This document shows positions 24,098 to 34,554 of a stretch of DNA of 64,000 nt, one piece after another (the stretch's first letter is position 1; every line of letters begins with the position of its first letter). Source of the stretch: Rhodocyclales bacterium GT-UBC (lineage in GTDB: Bacteria > Pseudomonadota > Gammaproteobacteria > Burkholderiales > Rhodocyclaceae); the NCBI GenBank assembly GCA_003583745.1, contig QXPY01000006.1:124001-188000 (forward strand), given 5' to 3'. The notes beneath the pieces were generated by a model. It was given only the letters and a program-made list of their open reading frames with translations. It was not told where the DNA came from and searched no databases. A program made the translations under genes and the position numbers.

Positions 24098-26580
24098 TCT
24101 CGCTGGCGTGGCGCATGCTCGGCCGGGCCTTGCGCGGCGGCGAACTGGGCTTGTTATGCGCGGCGCTGGTGGTCGCCGTGGCGGCGGTGACGGCCGTGGG
24201 ATTCTTCGCCGACCGCCTGCGCCTTGCCTTGGAGAGTCAGGCGCAGCAATTGATCGGCGGCGATCTGGTGCTGCTCGGCGATCAACCGTGGTCGGCAGCG
24301 ATTGCCCAGGAGGCGCAGCGGCGCGGCTTGTCCCTGGCCGAAACCCGCGTTTTTCCGAGCATGGTGCAGGTCGACGGGCGGGTGCAGTTGGCCGATATCA
24401 AGGCGGTCAGCGGCAATTATCCTCTGCGCGGTCAGCTCTCGATTGCCGACCGCCCGGGCGACCCCGGCCTGTCCGTCGAGCGAGGGCCGCAAGCCGGCGA
24501 GGTCTGGGTGGACGAGCGCCTGGCCGCTGCCTTGCAGATCCGGCCAGGGGGGAGCCTGCAACTGGGAAACAGCCGTTTGCCGGTCCGTGCCATCCTGTCC
24601 CAGGAGCCTGATCGCAGCTTCAACCTGTTCAGCCTGGCGCCCCGCTTGCTGATGCATATCGACGATCTCCCGGCGAGTGGCCTCGTGCAGTTTGGTTCGC
24701 GCGTCACCTATCGTTTGCTGATGACCGGCGAAGCGTCTGCCGTGGCCGGGTTTCGCCAGTGGCTGACGCCGCAACTGGGGCGCGGCCAGCGCTTGGAAGA
24801 TGCCAGCAATGCCCGGCCGGAAGTCCGTTCCGCCCTCGATCGCGGCCAGCGCTTTCTTGCCTTGGCGACGGCGTTGACCGTTGTGCTTTCGGCCGTTGCC
24901 GTCGCTTTGGCGGCTCGACGCTACATGCAGCGACATCTCGATGCTTGTGCCGTGATGCGCTGCCTGGGGACGACTCAGTCCAGGCTGCTGCGTTTGCACG
25001 CATTCCAGTTCGTCGGCCTGGCCGGGATCGCCATCGTGCTGGGTAGCGCTTTCGGTTTCGCGGCGCATTTCGTCCTGATTTTTTGGCTGGGGCGCGTGCT
25101 GGCCATCGATTTGCCCCAGCCGGGCTGGATGCCCCTGCTGCAGGGCGCAGGGGTGGCCGCAGTCCTGCTTTTCGGTTTTGCCTTCCCGCCCTTGCTGCAA
25201 CTGAGCAAGGTGCCCACCCTGCGCGTCTTGCGTCGCGAACTCGGTCCGCCAAGCCCCTGGCTGCTGGGTGGGTATGCCCTGGGCTTGTTGCTGCTGGCCG
25301 GTCTGATCCTTTTGGTCGCCGGCGACAAGCGTCTCGGGATGCTGGTGGTGGGCGGTTTCGCCGGCGCCTTGGCGGCTTTCTGGCTGCTCGCCCGCTTGCT
25401 GGTCGCGCTACTGGGCGTAGTGCGCCGTGTTGGCAGCTTCGGCTGGCGCCAGGGGGTAGCCAATCTGGCCCGTCGCGGCTCGGCCAGCGCCCTGCAGGTC
25501 GTTGCCCTGGCCATCGGTTTGATGGCCTTGCTGGTGCTGACCGTGACGCGTGGGCAATTGCTGGAGGCCTGGCAAAAAGCCTTGCCTGCAGATGCGCCGA
25601 ATCGGTTCGTGATCAATATCCAACCCGATCAGCAGACGGCGGTTGCACGCTTCCTGGAAGAGCAGGGCGTGGTTGCCGAACTGGCGCCGATGGTGCGCGC
25701 CCGTTTGACCCATATCGCGGGACAACCGGTGAGTGCCGAGCGCTTTCCGAACGACGAGCGGGCGCAGCGTTTGGCCGAACGGGAGTTCAACCTGTCCTGG
25801 CGCTTGGCGCCGCCGCCGGCCAACCGGCTGGTTGCCGGCCGCTGGTTCGAGCCGGCGGATGTCGGGCAGGGGCTGGCCTCGGTCGAGGAAGGGCTGGCGA
25901 AGACCTTGGGGATCCGGCTCGGCGACGAATTGCGTTTCATGGTTGCCGGCATGGAGAAGCGGGTCGAGGTAACGGCCTTGCGCAAGTTGGACTGGGATTC
26001 GATGCGCGTCAATTTCTTCGTGCTGACGCCGCCTGGCGTCATCGATGACGCGCCGGCCAGCTATATCACCAGCTTCCATCTGCCAGCCGGCCAAGCGAAT
26101 GTGACCCGGAGTCTGGTGGCCGCCTTTCCCAACTTGACAGTCATCGACGTCGGAGCGGTGATCGGGCAATTCCAGGCGATTATCGATCAGCTGGTGGGGG
26201 CGGTGCAGTTCGTCTTTCTATTTACCTTGCTGGCTGGCGGCATCGTGCTATACGCGGCTTTGCAGAGCGCCTTCGACGAGCGGCGTTACGAACTGGCGCT
26301 GATGCGTGCGCTCGGGGCCAGGCGGCGCCAGTTGCAGACGACGATAGTGAGCGAACTGGCGACAGTGGGGGCGGCAGCCGGCCTGATCGCAGCGGCGGGG
26401 GCCAGTTTGCTCGGCAAGTTGGTGGCGCAGCAGGTTTTCGATATCGACTTGCCGCTTGATCCGGGATTGCTGTTGGTCGCGGCCTTGATCGGCACCTTGC
26501 TGAGCGTCGCCATCGGCTGGCTGGCCCTGCGCCGCCTGCTCGCCGCACCGCCCTTGCTGGCCTTGCGTGCCAGCGCGTGA
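24094..26580 (+). CDS. ABC transporter permease, FtsX/YbbP-like
   Basis: 828 aa. N-terminal membrane helix (about 20-40), an extracytoplasmic domain, three helices around 265-430, further helices, a second large extracytoplasmic domain and three C-terminal helices (about 700-825), the duplicated FtsX layout of the YbbP/MacB-like permease family. ELALMRALGARRRQL near residue 730 is a classic FtsX-domain motif. In E. coli the relative ybbP is paired with the ATPase gene ybbA; no ATPase gene adjoins here. Substrate unknown; lipid or lipoprotein handling is a family-level guess. Overlaps the GGDEF-EAL gene upstream (ATGA). Confidence 0.85.
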   Translation: MISLAWRMLGRALRGGELGLLCAALVVAVAAVTAVGFFADRLRLALESQAQQLIGGDLVLLGDQPWSAAIAQEAQRRGLSLAETRVFPSMVQVDGRVQLADIKAVSGNYPLRGQLSIADRPGDPGLSVERGPQAGEVWVDERLAAALQIRPGGSLQLGNSRLPVRAILSQEPDRSFNLFSLAPRLLMHIDDLPASGLVQFGSRVTYRLLMTGEASAVAGFRQWLTPQLGRGQRLEDASNARPEVRSALDRGQRFLALATALTVVLSAVAVALAARRYMQRHLDACAVMRCLGTTQSRLLRLHAFQFVGLAGIAIVLGSAFGFAAHFVLIFWLGRVLAIDLPQPGWMPLLQGAGVAAVLLFGFAFPPLLQLSKVPTLRVLRRELGPPSPWLLGGYALGLLLLAGLILLVAGDKRLGMLVVGGFAGALAAFWLLARLLVALLGVVRRVGSFGWRQGVANLARRGSASALQVVALAIGLMALLVLTVTRGQLLEAWQKALPADAPNRFVINIQPDQQTAVARFLEEQGVVAELAPMVRARLTHIAGQPVSAERFPNDERAQRLAEREFNLSWRLAPPPANRLVAGRWFEPADVGQGLASVEEGLAKTLGIRLGDELRFMVAGMEKRVEVTALRKLDWDSMRVNFFVLTPPGVIDDAPASYITSFHLPAGQANVTRSLVAAFPNLTVIDVGAVIGQFQAIIDQLVGAVQFVFLFTLLAGGIVLYAALQSAFDERRYELALMRALGARRRQLQTTIVSELATVGAAAGLIAAAGASLLGKLVAQQVFDIDLPLDPGLLLVAALIGTLLSVAIGWLALRRLLAAPPLLALRASA

Positions 26581-26751
26581 GGCGCTGCCTGGTCGTCTTT
26601 AGTAGGCGTGCTTGAGGCGATTCATCGTTCTTGTCGCCCTGGTGGCGAACTCTTCCTCTCATTGATTGTCTATCGCGCGCTCAGCCAAGCCGGTTTCGGC
26701 GTTCGAGCACCTTAAAATTTCGGCTGCGCCTTAGCTTCCGGCGCGCTCAGG

Positions 26752-26757
26752 TAAAAT
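26752..26757 (+). promoter_or_regulatory. TAAAAT box 5 nt before the YgiQ-family start (candidate -10, leaderless mRNA)
   Basis: TAAAAT at 26752-26757, then ATTGC, then the ATG at 26763, with no ribosome-binding site. Third instance in the window of this spacing before an ATG lacking a Shine-Dalgarno sequence. Confidence 0.35.
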
Positions 26758-26762
26758 ATTGC

Positions 26763-29006
26763 ATGGATTCAAACAATCAAGCCGTCCGCCCGCTCTTCGG
26801 GCACCGTAAATTCTGGGCCCACCGTTTTGGTCCGGCCCCCTTCCTGCCGATGTCGCGCGCCGAAATGGAGCAACTCGGCTGGGATTCCTGCGACATCATC
26901 CTGGTGACCGGCGATGCCTATATCGACCATCCGAGCTTCGGCATGGCCCTGATTGGCCGCCTGCTCGAGGCACAGGGTTTCCGGGTTGGCATTCTGGTTC
27001 AGCCGGACTGGAATTCGGCGGTCGATTTCAAGAAACTGGGCAAACCCAACCTGTTTTTCGGCGTCACCGCCGGCAACATGGATTCGATGATCAATCGCTA
27101 CACCGCCGACCGCAAGATCCGCTCGGACGACGCCTATACGCCCAATGCCGAGCCCAACAAGCGGCCGGATCGGGCCGTCACCGTTTATGCCCAGCGTTGC
27201 CGCGAAGCCTTTCCTGGCACGCCGATCGTCATCGGCTCGATCGAGGCCAGCCTGCGCCGCATTGCTCACTACGACTACTGGTCGGACAAGGTGCGCCGTT
27301 CGGTGCTGCCCGACTCGAAGGCCGATCTGCTGATCTTCGGCAATGCCGAGCGCGCCGTCGTCGAAGTGGCGCATCGCCTGGCCAAAGGTGAAAAAATTTC
27401 CGAAATCCGCGACCTGCGCGGTACTGCCTTCATGGTCCCGCCCGGCTGGCGGCCATCCGAAGAGTGGGAAGTGATGGACTCGACCGAGGTCGACACCCCG
27501 GGGCCGCTGGCCAAGCCGGTCGATCCTTATGCAATGGAAAGCGGGCCGACTAATGGCCAGAATGCCGCGCCAGCGCCGGGCGAGCATCCGGTGCGTATCG
27601 TTTCGCGTGCCGAGCGCCTGGCCGCCCGCAAGGACCGGCGTGCCCATACCGTCGTTCGTTTGCCGTCCTACGAGCAGGTCAAGGACGATCCGGTGCTCTA
27701 CGCCCATGCCTCTCGTACCTTGCACCTCGAATCCAATCCCGGCAATGCGCGGGCGCTGGTTCAGGCACATGGCGAACGCGACGTCTGGCTGAATCCGCCG
27801 CCATTCCCGCTCACCACCGAAGAGCTCGACCAGGTCTACGAACTGCCTTATGCCCGTCGGCCGCATCCTAGCTACGGCGATGCCAAGATTCCGGCCTGGG
27901 AGATGATCCGCTTCTCGGTCAATATCATGCGCGGTTGTTTCGGCGGTTGTACTTTCTGTTCGATCACCGAGCACGAAGGGCGCATTATCCAGAGCCGTTC
28001 CGAGGATTCGGTGATCCGCGAAATCGAGGAAATGCGCGACAAGACGCCGGGCTTTACCGGTGTTGTCTCTGATCTGGGCGGGCCGACCGCCAACATGTTC
28101 CACCTCAAGTGCAAGGACGAGAAGATCGAGTCGGCCTGTCGCCGGCTGTCCTGCGTCTATCCAGACATCTGCGAGAACATGAACACCGATCACTCGCAGC
28201 TGATTTCACTGTACCGGCGGGCACGTTCGCTCAAGGGTGTGAAGAAAGTCCTGATCGGCTCCGGCCTGCGCTACGACCTCGCTGTCCGTTCGCCCGAATA
28301 CATCAAGGAACTGGTCACCCACCACGTCGGCGGCTACCTGAAGATCGCGCCCGAGCATACCGAAGAGGGCACGCTGTCGAAGATGATGAAACCGGGCATC
28401 GGCTCCTACGACCGCTTCAAGCAGTTGTTCGACCGTTTCTCGCGCGAGGCGGGCAAGGAGCAATACCTGATTCCGTATTTCATCGCTGCTCACCCAGGCA
28501 GTACCGATCAAGACATGCTGAACCTGGCGCTGTGGCTGAAGAAAAACAACTTCCGTCTCGATCAGGTGCAGGCATTCGTGCCGACGCCAATGGCGCTGGC
28601 GACGACGATGTACCACACCGAGCGCAATCCGTTGAAGAAGCTGCATCGCAACGGAGGTGAAATCGTCGGCGCGGTGCGAAATGGTCGACAGCGCAAGCTG
28701 CAAAAGGCCTTCCTGCGCTACCACGACCCGGCTAACTGGCCGCTGCTGCGCGAGGCGCTGAAGGAAATGGGTCGGGCCGACCTGATCGGCAATGGCAAGA
28801 AGCAGTTGATTCCGGCCTGGCAGCCGGCCGGCGTGCCGGGCAAGACTTGCGGCCAACCCGTTCAGACGGGGCAAAATCCAAAGATGGCAGGCAAGCCGCG
28901 CGGTGAGCCAAAGCCGTTCCGTCAGCCTGGCGCCGTCGCTGGTCGTCCCGGCTTTGCCAAGCCGGGGACGCCGCAGCGGGCGCGCGGTCCGGCACGCAAA
29001 CCCTGA
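26763..29006 (+). CDS. YgiQ-family radical SAM protein
   Basis: 747 aa from the ATG at 26763, where family members begin ([20 protein letters not shown]). The radical SAM cysteines are in [10 protein letters not shown] (about residues 394-403) after [46 protein letters not shown] and [21 protein letters not shown] are characteristic. The C-terminal 60 residues are a basic, proline-rich tail. The family is widespread but its reaction is not established. The 182 bp upstream holds only a TAAAAT box of note. Confidence 0.92.
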   Translation: MDSNNQAVRPLFGHRKFWAHRFGPAPFLPMSRAEMEQLGWDSCDIILVTGDAYIDHPSFGMALIGRLLEAQGFRVGILVQPDWNSAVDFKKLGKPNLFFGVTAGNMDSMINRYTADRKIRSDDAYTPNAEPNKRPDRAVTVYAQRCREAFPGTPIVIGSIEASLRRIAHYDYWSDKVRRSVLPDSKADLLIFGNAERAVVEVAHRLAKGEKISEIRDLRGTAFMVPPGWRPSEEWEVMDSTEVDTPGPLAKPVDPYAMESGPTNGQNAAPAPGEHPVRIVSRAERLAARKDRRAHTVVRLPSYEQVKDDPVLYAHASRTLHLESNPGNARALVQAHGERDVWLNPPPFPLTTEELDQVYELPYARRPHPSYGDAKIPAWEMIRFSVNIMRGCFGGCTFCSITEHEGRIIQSRSEDSVIREIEEMRDKTPGFTGVVSDLGGPTANMFHLKCKDEKIESACRRLSCVYPDICENMNTDHSQLISLYRRARSLKGVKKVLIGSGLRYDLAVRSPEYIKELVTHHVGGYLKIAPEHTEEGTLSKMMKPGIGSYDRFKQLFDRFSREAGKEQYLIPYFIAAHPGSTDQDMLNLALWLKKNNFRLDQVQAFVPTPMALATTMYHTERNPLKKLHRNGGEIVGAVRNGRQRKLQKAFLRYHDPANWPLLREALKEMGRADLIGNGKKQLIPAWQPAGVPGKTCGQPVQTGQNPKMAGKPRGEPKPFRQPGAVAGRPGFAKPGTPQRARGPARKP

Positions 29007-29029
29007 AATTCAATGTGCTTGAAGCAGTC

Positions 29030-29422
29030 ATGGAAAACACCACTACCACTACTTACGAAAAAATCGGCGGCGAAGCCGTCGTCGGTCAACTCTGCGACCG
29101 TTTCTACGAATTGATGGATACCACGCCGCAGTTCTGCGAACTGCGCGCCATGCATCCCGAGAGCTTGCAGGGTTCGCGCGACAAGCTCTACATGTTTCTT
29201 TCCGGCTGGTTCGGTGGGCCGGACCTGTTTGTCGAGAAATTCGGGCATCCGCGCCTGCGGGCGCGTCACATGCCGTTCGCTATCGGCACCAAGGAGCGTG
29301 ACCAGTGGGTGGCCTGCATGGTGCTGGCGATGGAAGACGTCGGAATCAGCGAGGATATCCGCAAGGTGCTGCTGAATAATTTCTTCAATACCGCTGATTT
29401 CATGCGCAATAAAGAAGGATAA
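29030..29422 (+). CDS. Group II truncated hemoglobin
   Basis: 130 aa from the ATG at 29030 (an ATG at 29015 adds 5 residues). The 2/2 globin fold shows KIGGEAVVGQLCDRFYELM, LYMFLSGWFGGPDLFVEKFG, the proximal histidine in RLRARHMPFAIG and the G8 tryptophan in ERDQWVACM. Group II (trHbO) proteins bind O2 and are linked to NO or redox chemistry. Only 23 bp after the YgiQ gene, so possibly co-transcribed with that radical SAM protein. Cytosolic. Confidence 0.9.
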   Translation: MENTTTTTYEKIGGEAVVGQLCDRFYELMDTTPQFCELRAMHPESLQGSRDKLYMFLSGWFGGPDLFVEKFGHPRLRARHMPFAIGTKERDQWVACMVLAMEDVGISEDIRKVLLNNFFNTADFMRNKEG

Positions 29423-29438
29423 AAGCGGTGTAGGGATG

Positions 29439-29465
29439 TTGCGATGCAGCATGGGATGGTAGAAT
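29439..29465 (+). promoter_or_regulatory. Possible sigma-70-type promoter of typA
   Basis: TTGCGA (29439-29444), 15-bp spacer, TAGAAT (29460-29465), 32 bp before the typA ATG. The short spacer makes this tentative. Confidence 0.3.
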
Positions 29466-29497
29466 CTTGTCTTTGATTTTTCAGGCATTCCCCATTC

Positions 29498-31339
<1,842 letters not shown>

Positions 31340-31385
31340 CCGTTTCCTGCAAGACCGGGGCAGCCCGGTCCGGGAGCGGAAAAGC

Positions 31386-31419
31386 AAAGCCCGTCATCGC
31401 AAGATGACGGGCTTTTTTT
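31386..31419 (+). terminator. Strong intrinsic terminator of typA
   Basis: Perfect 13-bp stem: AAAGCCCGTCATC (31386-31398) and GATGACGGGCTTT (31403-31415), loop GCAA, followed by a T-run. 46 bp after the typA stop. Confidence 0.92.
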
Positions 31420-31470
31420 ATCATCGGCGCAGAACATGCCGCATCGGGTGGCATTTTGCATGCGCTTCAG

Positions 31471-31498
31471 AAAAAAAGCCCCGCCGTGGCGGAGCTTT
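31471..31498 (-). terminator. Intrinsic terminator of the phasin gene
   Basis: On the minus strand AAAGCTCCGC, a 3-nt loop and a GCGGGGC arm are followed by a 7-T run; 52 bp after the phasin stop. Stem includes one G-T pair. Confidence 0.8.
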
Positions 31499-31550
31499 CG
31501 AGACTTTTCGTTCGGCACGGAAGGTTTCCGCGCCGAACGATCCCGGCGGC

Positions 31551-32087
31551 TTACTTGGCTTTCTTGGCAGCCTTGGCCGTGGCGCTGGTGACGGCGGCAA
31601 TGTTGGTTTGCGCCATGTCGCTGACTTGCTTGGCGGCCTGACGCATGTTGCTGAACGCCGAGTTGGCGGCGGCAACAGCGCTTTGAACGGCGGCAACGGC
31701 CACGTCGCTACCGGCCGGAGCCGACTTGGCGGCCTTTTCCAGCAGGTCGGCAACCGACTTCTGGAATTCGCCGAATTGGGCTTCGACCAGCTTGCCCAGT
31801 TCTTCCTGGGTTTGGGCGGTGATTTCATAAACCGAGCGCGAATAGGCGACAGCCTTTTCGACATTCGGCTGGGTCAGCGAAGCCTGAATGGAAACGGCTT
31901 CCTTCACATCCTTGGCACCCATCAGCGCCTTGGCGCCAGAGACCGAGCCTTCGACCAGCTCGCGAGCCGTTTCGAGGTTCAGGGTGGCGATACGTTCGGC
32001 AGAAGCCAGGGCGGTGTTGGCGACGGACAGCAGGGAATCAACGGCGGCCTTGTTGGCAGCAGCAAATTGTTCGGTGTTGATAGACAT
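31551..32087 (-). CDS. Phasin family protein (polyhydroxyalkanoate granule-associated)
   Basis: 178 aa, almost all helix with alanine-rich heptads. MSINTEQFAAANKAAVDSLL, LNLETARELVEG, SVYEITAQTQEELGKLVEAQF and a C-terminal Ala/Lys-rich tail (SATAKAAKKAK) are typical of betaproteobacterial PhaP-type phasins that coat PHA storage granules. Good ribosome-binding site AAGGAG 7 nt before the ATG at 32087. Monocistronic, with its own terminator. No PHA synthase gene in the window. Confidence 0.93.
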   Translation of the reverse strand: MSINTEQFAAANKAAVDSLLSVANTALASAERIATLNLETARELVEGSVSGAKALMGAKDVKEAVSIQASLTQPNVEKAVAYSRSVYEITAQTQEELGKLVEAQFGEFQKSVADLLEKAAKSAPAGSDVAVAAVQSAVAAANSAFSNMRQAAKQVSDMAQTNIAAVTSATAKAAKKAK

Positions 32088-32507
32088 CGGTGGCTCCTTG
32101 TTGAAAATTCATAATTACAGCGGGTGGATTCTAGCAACTTTTTTGCGCGTCTTGCTGCGCCGCAACAAATTTTTTGTTGATGTTAATCAATAGATTGCCG
32201 GATTGTTTTGGCGAACGAGTGTTTCAAACAATGCGTTTGGCATTTTGTCGGGGCGTGCGAATGGGCGGAGCGCCTGACCGGTGGCGGAAAAGCCTTGTTC
32301 CGGTCGAGCAGGCAGGTCGGCCAGAATGTGGCGGCCGCTCTGGCGAATCTTGGCGCTGATCTGCTAGCATGTCGGTGCGATCTTCATTTGAAGCGAGCCG
32401 TAAGCGTTTACGTCAATCAACGCGCCACTTCTGCCGGCTCATGCCGGGGGTTGAGTTCTCTTTGTGCGAAGAGAAGGCGCCTTGCTTGACCGGCTTATGG
32501 AGCATTC
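32088..32507. other. Intergenic region between divergent phasin and DUF2798 genes
   Basis: 420 bp, AT-rich near the phasin. On the minus strand TAGAAT lies about 45 bp upstream of the phasin start and could be its -10. The perfect repeat CAACAAA-ttt-TTTGTTG at 32163-32179 lies about 85 bp upstream of the phasin and is a candidate operator, for instance for a PHA-responsive repressor; this is inference. The part from about 32240 to 32500 shows no convincing gene. Confidence 0.5.
32163..32179. promoter_or_regulatory. Perfect 7-bp inverted repeat upstream of the phasin gene
   Basis: CAACAAA (32163-32169), 3-nt spacer, TTTGTTG (32173-32179). Position upstream of the likely -10 of the phasin promoter suggests an operator. 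Identity of the binding protein unknown. Confidence 0.35.
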
Positions 32508-32774
32508 ATGAATCGTTTGAAATCGCAATCCCGGTTTGCCATTCGCAAGCTTCCGGCTCGTTACGCGAGCCTGGTCATGCCCTTGATCCTTTCCATACTC
32601 ATGACCTGTGTTGTCTCACTGATCAGTACCTTGAGAAGCATAGGCTGGGGGCCGGGCTTTTTTGATGTCTGGCCTGCCGCATGGGCACTTTCCTGGCTGG
32701 TCGCCTTTCCGGTCTTGCTGTTGGTGTTGCCCGTCGTCCGCAAATTGACCGCAATGCTGGTGCATACCGGCTAG
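32508..32774 (+). CDS. Small membrane protein, DUF2798-like
   Basis: 88 aa with two membrane helices: about residues 21-43 (ASLVMPLILSILMTCVVSLI) and 56-77 (AWALSWLVAFPVLLLVLPVV). The spacing with RKLPARYASLVMPL before helix 1 and a positively charged end after helix 2 (RKLTAML) matches DUF2798 proteins. Function unknown. Ribosome-binding site GGAG lies 5 nt before the ATG. Monocistronic. Confidence 0.8.
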   Translation: MNRLKSQSRFAIRKLPARYASLVMPLILSILMTCVVSLISTLRSIGWGPGFFDVWPAAWALSWLVAFPVLLLVLPVVRKLTAMLVHTG

Positions 32775-32938
32775 GCGCTCTCTGAAGCCTCTGCCAGTGC
32801 CGGTCATGGACTCAAGCAATGCGTCGGGCCTGCGCTGGCTTTTTCGTTCGACTTGAAGAAAGCCGGCGAAATGGGTAGCTTGCCGCGTTTCGCCGGCCGC
32901 TTCGCTCGCCGTTTCATCCGCCATTGTCCGATCCCGCC

Positions 32939-33529
32939 ATGACCCAGCTGCAACGCCCACTGCATTTCAAGGAAGCCACACTCGGCGATCTGGCGCTCAT
33001 CATGGAGATGGAGGCCAGCGGTTTCGCGCCGGGCAATCGCGAGCGGCAAGAGGTCTATGCGCAGCGGATCGCGTGCTTTCCGCAGGGTTCGCTGCTGGCT
33101 TATGTCGGTTCGTCTTGCGTCGGCTGCTTCTTTTCCGAAATCTGGCAATTCACACCCAGTCCCGGCGCCGAATGCTTCACCCTTGGCCACGCCATTGAAG
33201 AACGCCATGATCCGCTTGGCGGTACCGAGCTGTACATCAGTTCGATGACGCTGGCGCCGACCTTTCGCGGCCAGGGACTCGGCCCATCCCTGTTCGCCGG
33301 CGGCATCGGCCAGGTAGCGGCGTGCTATCCGCAGTTGACCAGTGCGCTGCTGCTGGTCAACGAAAGCTGGCAGTCCGCCCGAAAAATCTATGCTGCGGCC
33401 GGCTTTCAGGAGCTGGCTCAACTCAAGGATTTCTTTGCGCCACGCCAAGGGCTGCGCGAGGACGGGATCGTCATGCGGCGGGAGATTGCGCCGGCAGCGC
33501 TGCCCAGTCGGCCCACGCTAGTCGACTAA
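32939..33529 (+). CDS. GNAT-family N-acetyltransferase
   Basis: 196 aa from the ATG at 32939. GNAT fold with FKEATLGDLALIMEMEASGF at the N-terminus, YISSMTLAPTFRGQGLGPSLF carrying the acetyl-CoA-binding RGQGLG, and SARKIYAAAGFQEL. The acceptor substrate cannot be inferred. No clear ribosome-binding site; an upstream TTG at 32924 is less likely. The last 12 nt overlap the 3' end of the convergent nhaR gene. Confidence 0.82.
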   Translation: MTQLQRPLHFKEATLGDLALIMEMEASGFAPGNRERQEVYAQRIACFPQGSLLAYVGSSCVGCFFSEIWQFTPSPGAECFTLGHAIEERHDPLGGTELYISSMTLAPTFRGQGLGPSLFAGGIGQVAACYPQLTSALLLVNESWQSARKIYAAAGFQELAQLKDFFAPRQGLREDGIVMRREIAPAALPSRPTLVD

Positions 33530-34444
33530 CTGGATTGCCGCTTCAGTCTCGCTGCGCGCCTCGGTCAGGCGATGCGCCGAACGCGTGATTGCCACGACGC
33601 ACGGGTGGGTCAGGCGGCGTTCGACCGAGATCGCGTAGTAGTTGGCGGTGACCTCCCTGGTCCGGCCGACGACGGCGAGTTCTCCCGACGCGACGAATTC
33701 GTCCTCGGCGATGCTGGGGACGGGAAACAGCCCGGTGCCGGCCCGGCCGAACGCTGCCATCAAGGCCGTATCGTCAAATTCGCCGAGAATGCGCGGCCGT
33801 ATCCCCTTGCGTTCGAACCACGGTTCGAGACTGCTGCGGATGGCCGAATCCTCGCCCGGCAGCATCACTGGCAGCGTGTTCAGGCAATCCGGAAAGGTGG
33901 CGGGCGGGCTGGTCATCAAGCCCGGCGCGGCGAGAAAGCTGAGACCGGAAGAGAGCAGGTGGTGGTTGTAGGCGCGCACGCTGTAGGAGGGGGGAATCGG
34001 GCTGTCGGAAATCACCAGGTCGAGTTGATGCACCGCCAACTGGCCGAGCAGGCGATCGAGCTGCCATTCGCGACAAATGATCCGGGTCGGCTGCTCGCCG
34101 CCGATGGCCGGTTGCAGCAGCTGGTAGGCCAGGGATTTGGGCACGGCATCCGAGACACCGACGCGGAACTCGGCGGGGCGGCCCTTGGGGTGGTGCTTGA
34201 TCACCGCCTCCAGTTCGGCGCTCAGCGCGAACAGCTCGTCGGCGTAGTCCAGCGCCAGCTTGCCGGCCTCGGTCAGGACCAGCGAGCGGCCTTGTTTGGC
34301 GAACAGTTCGGTACCCAGATTTTTTTCCAGCAGTCCGATCTGTCCGCTCAGGGTCTGGGGGGTGATGGCGATGGCGTCGGCTGCCTTGGCAATACTGCCG
34401 GCCTTGGCCGCCTTCCAGAAATAGAAGAGATGCTTGTGGTTCAT
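33518..34444 (-). CDS. nhaR: NhaR-type LysR-family regulator
   Basis: 308 aa. The N-terminus MNHKHLFYFWKAAKAGSIAK with ITPQTLSGQIGLLEKNLGTEL, LTEAGKLALDYADELF matches NhaR, the sodium-responsive activator of Na+/H+ antiporter genes. Effector domain about 95-300. Divergent from nhaD with 110 bp between the starts, which fits direct control of the antiporter; AT-rich inverted repeats sit in that interval. Assignment rests on N-terminal similarity plus context. Confidence 0.85.
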   Translation of the reverse strand: MNHKHLFYFWKAAKAGSIAKAADAIAITPQTLSGQIGLLEKNLGTELFAKQGRSLVLTEAGKLALDYADELFALSAELEAVIKHHPKGRPAEFRVGVSDAVPKSLAYQLLQPAIGGEQPTRIICREWQLDRLLGQLAVHQLDLVISDSPIPPSYSVRAYNHHLLSSGLSFLAAPGLMTSPPATFPDCLNTLPVMLPGEDSAIRSSLEPWFERKGIRPRILGEFDDTALMAAFGRAGTGLFPVPSIAEDEFVASGELAVVGRTREVTANYYAISVERRLTHPCVVAITRSAHRLTEARSETEAAIQLVD

Positions 34445-34449
34445 AAGGT

Positions 34450-34490
34450 ATCGATTTATTCGATGTATTTTAAGAATTAAATCGAATTTA
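34450..34490. promoter_or_regulatory. Candidate NhaR operator between nhaR and nhaD
   Basis: Two AT-rich palindromes: ATCGA-tttat-TCGAT (34450-34464) and TAAAT-cga-ATTTA (34478-34490). The strings ATCGATTTATT and ATCGAATTTATT also form an imperfect direct repeat. Position in a divergent LysR-type promoter region supports an operator; binding protein is inferred. Confidence 0.45.
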
Positions 34491-34554
34491 TTTTACTGTC
34501 AGCCTGCGTTACTGTCTTCTTTTCCCCTGTTGGCCCGATTTGCCGGGAGCCGCC

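Noticed and set aside
31386-31498. The two neighbouring hairpins after typA and phasin as a single bidirectional terminator
   Set aside because: Each has its own stem and T-run on opposite strands and they are about 50 bp apart, so they are two separate terminators.
32174-32665. Several short open frames between phasin and the DUF2798 gene
   Set aside because: No ribosome-binding sites, no recognisable composition, and they overlap each other or the DUF2798 gene in other frames.
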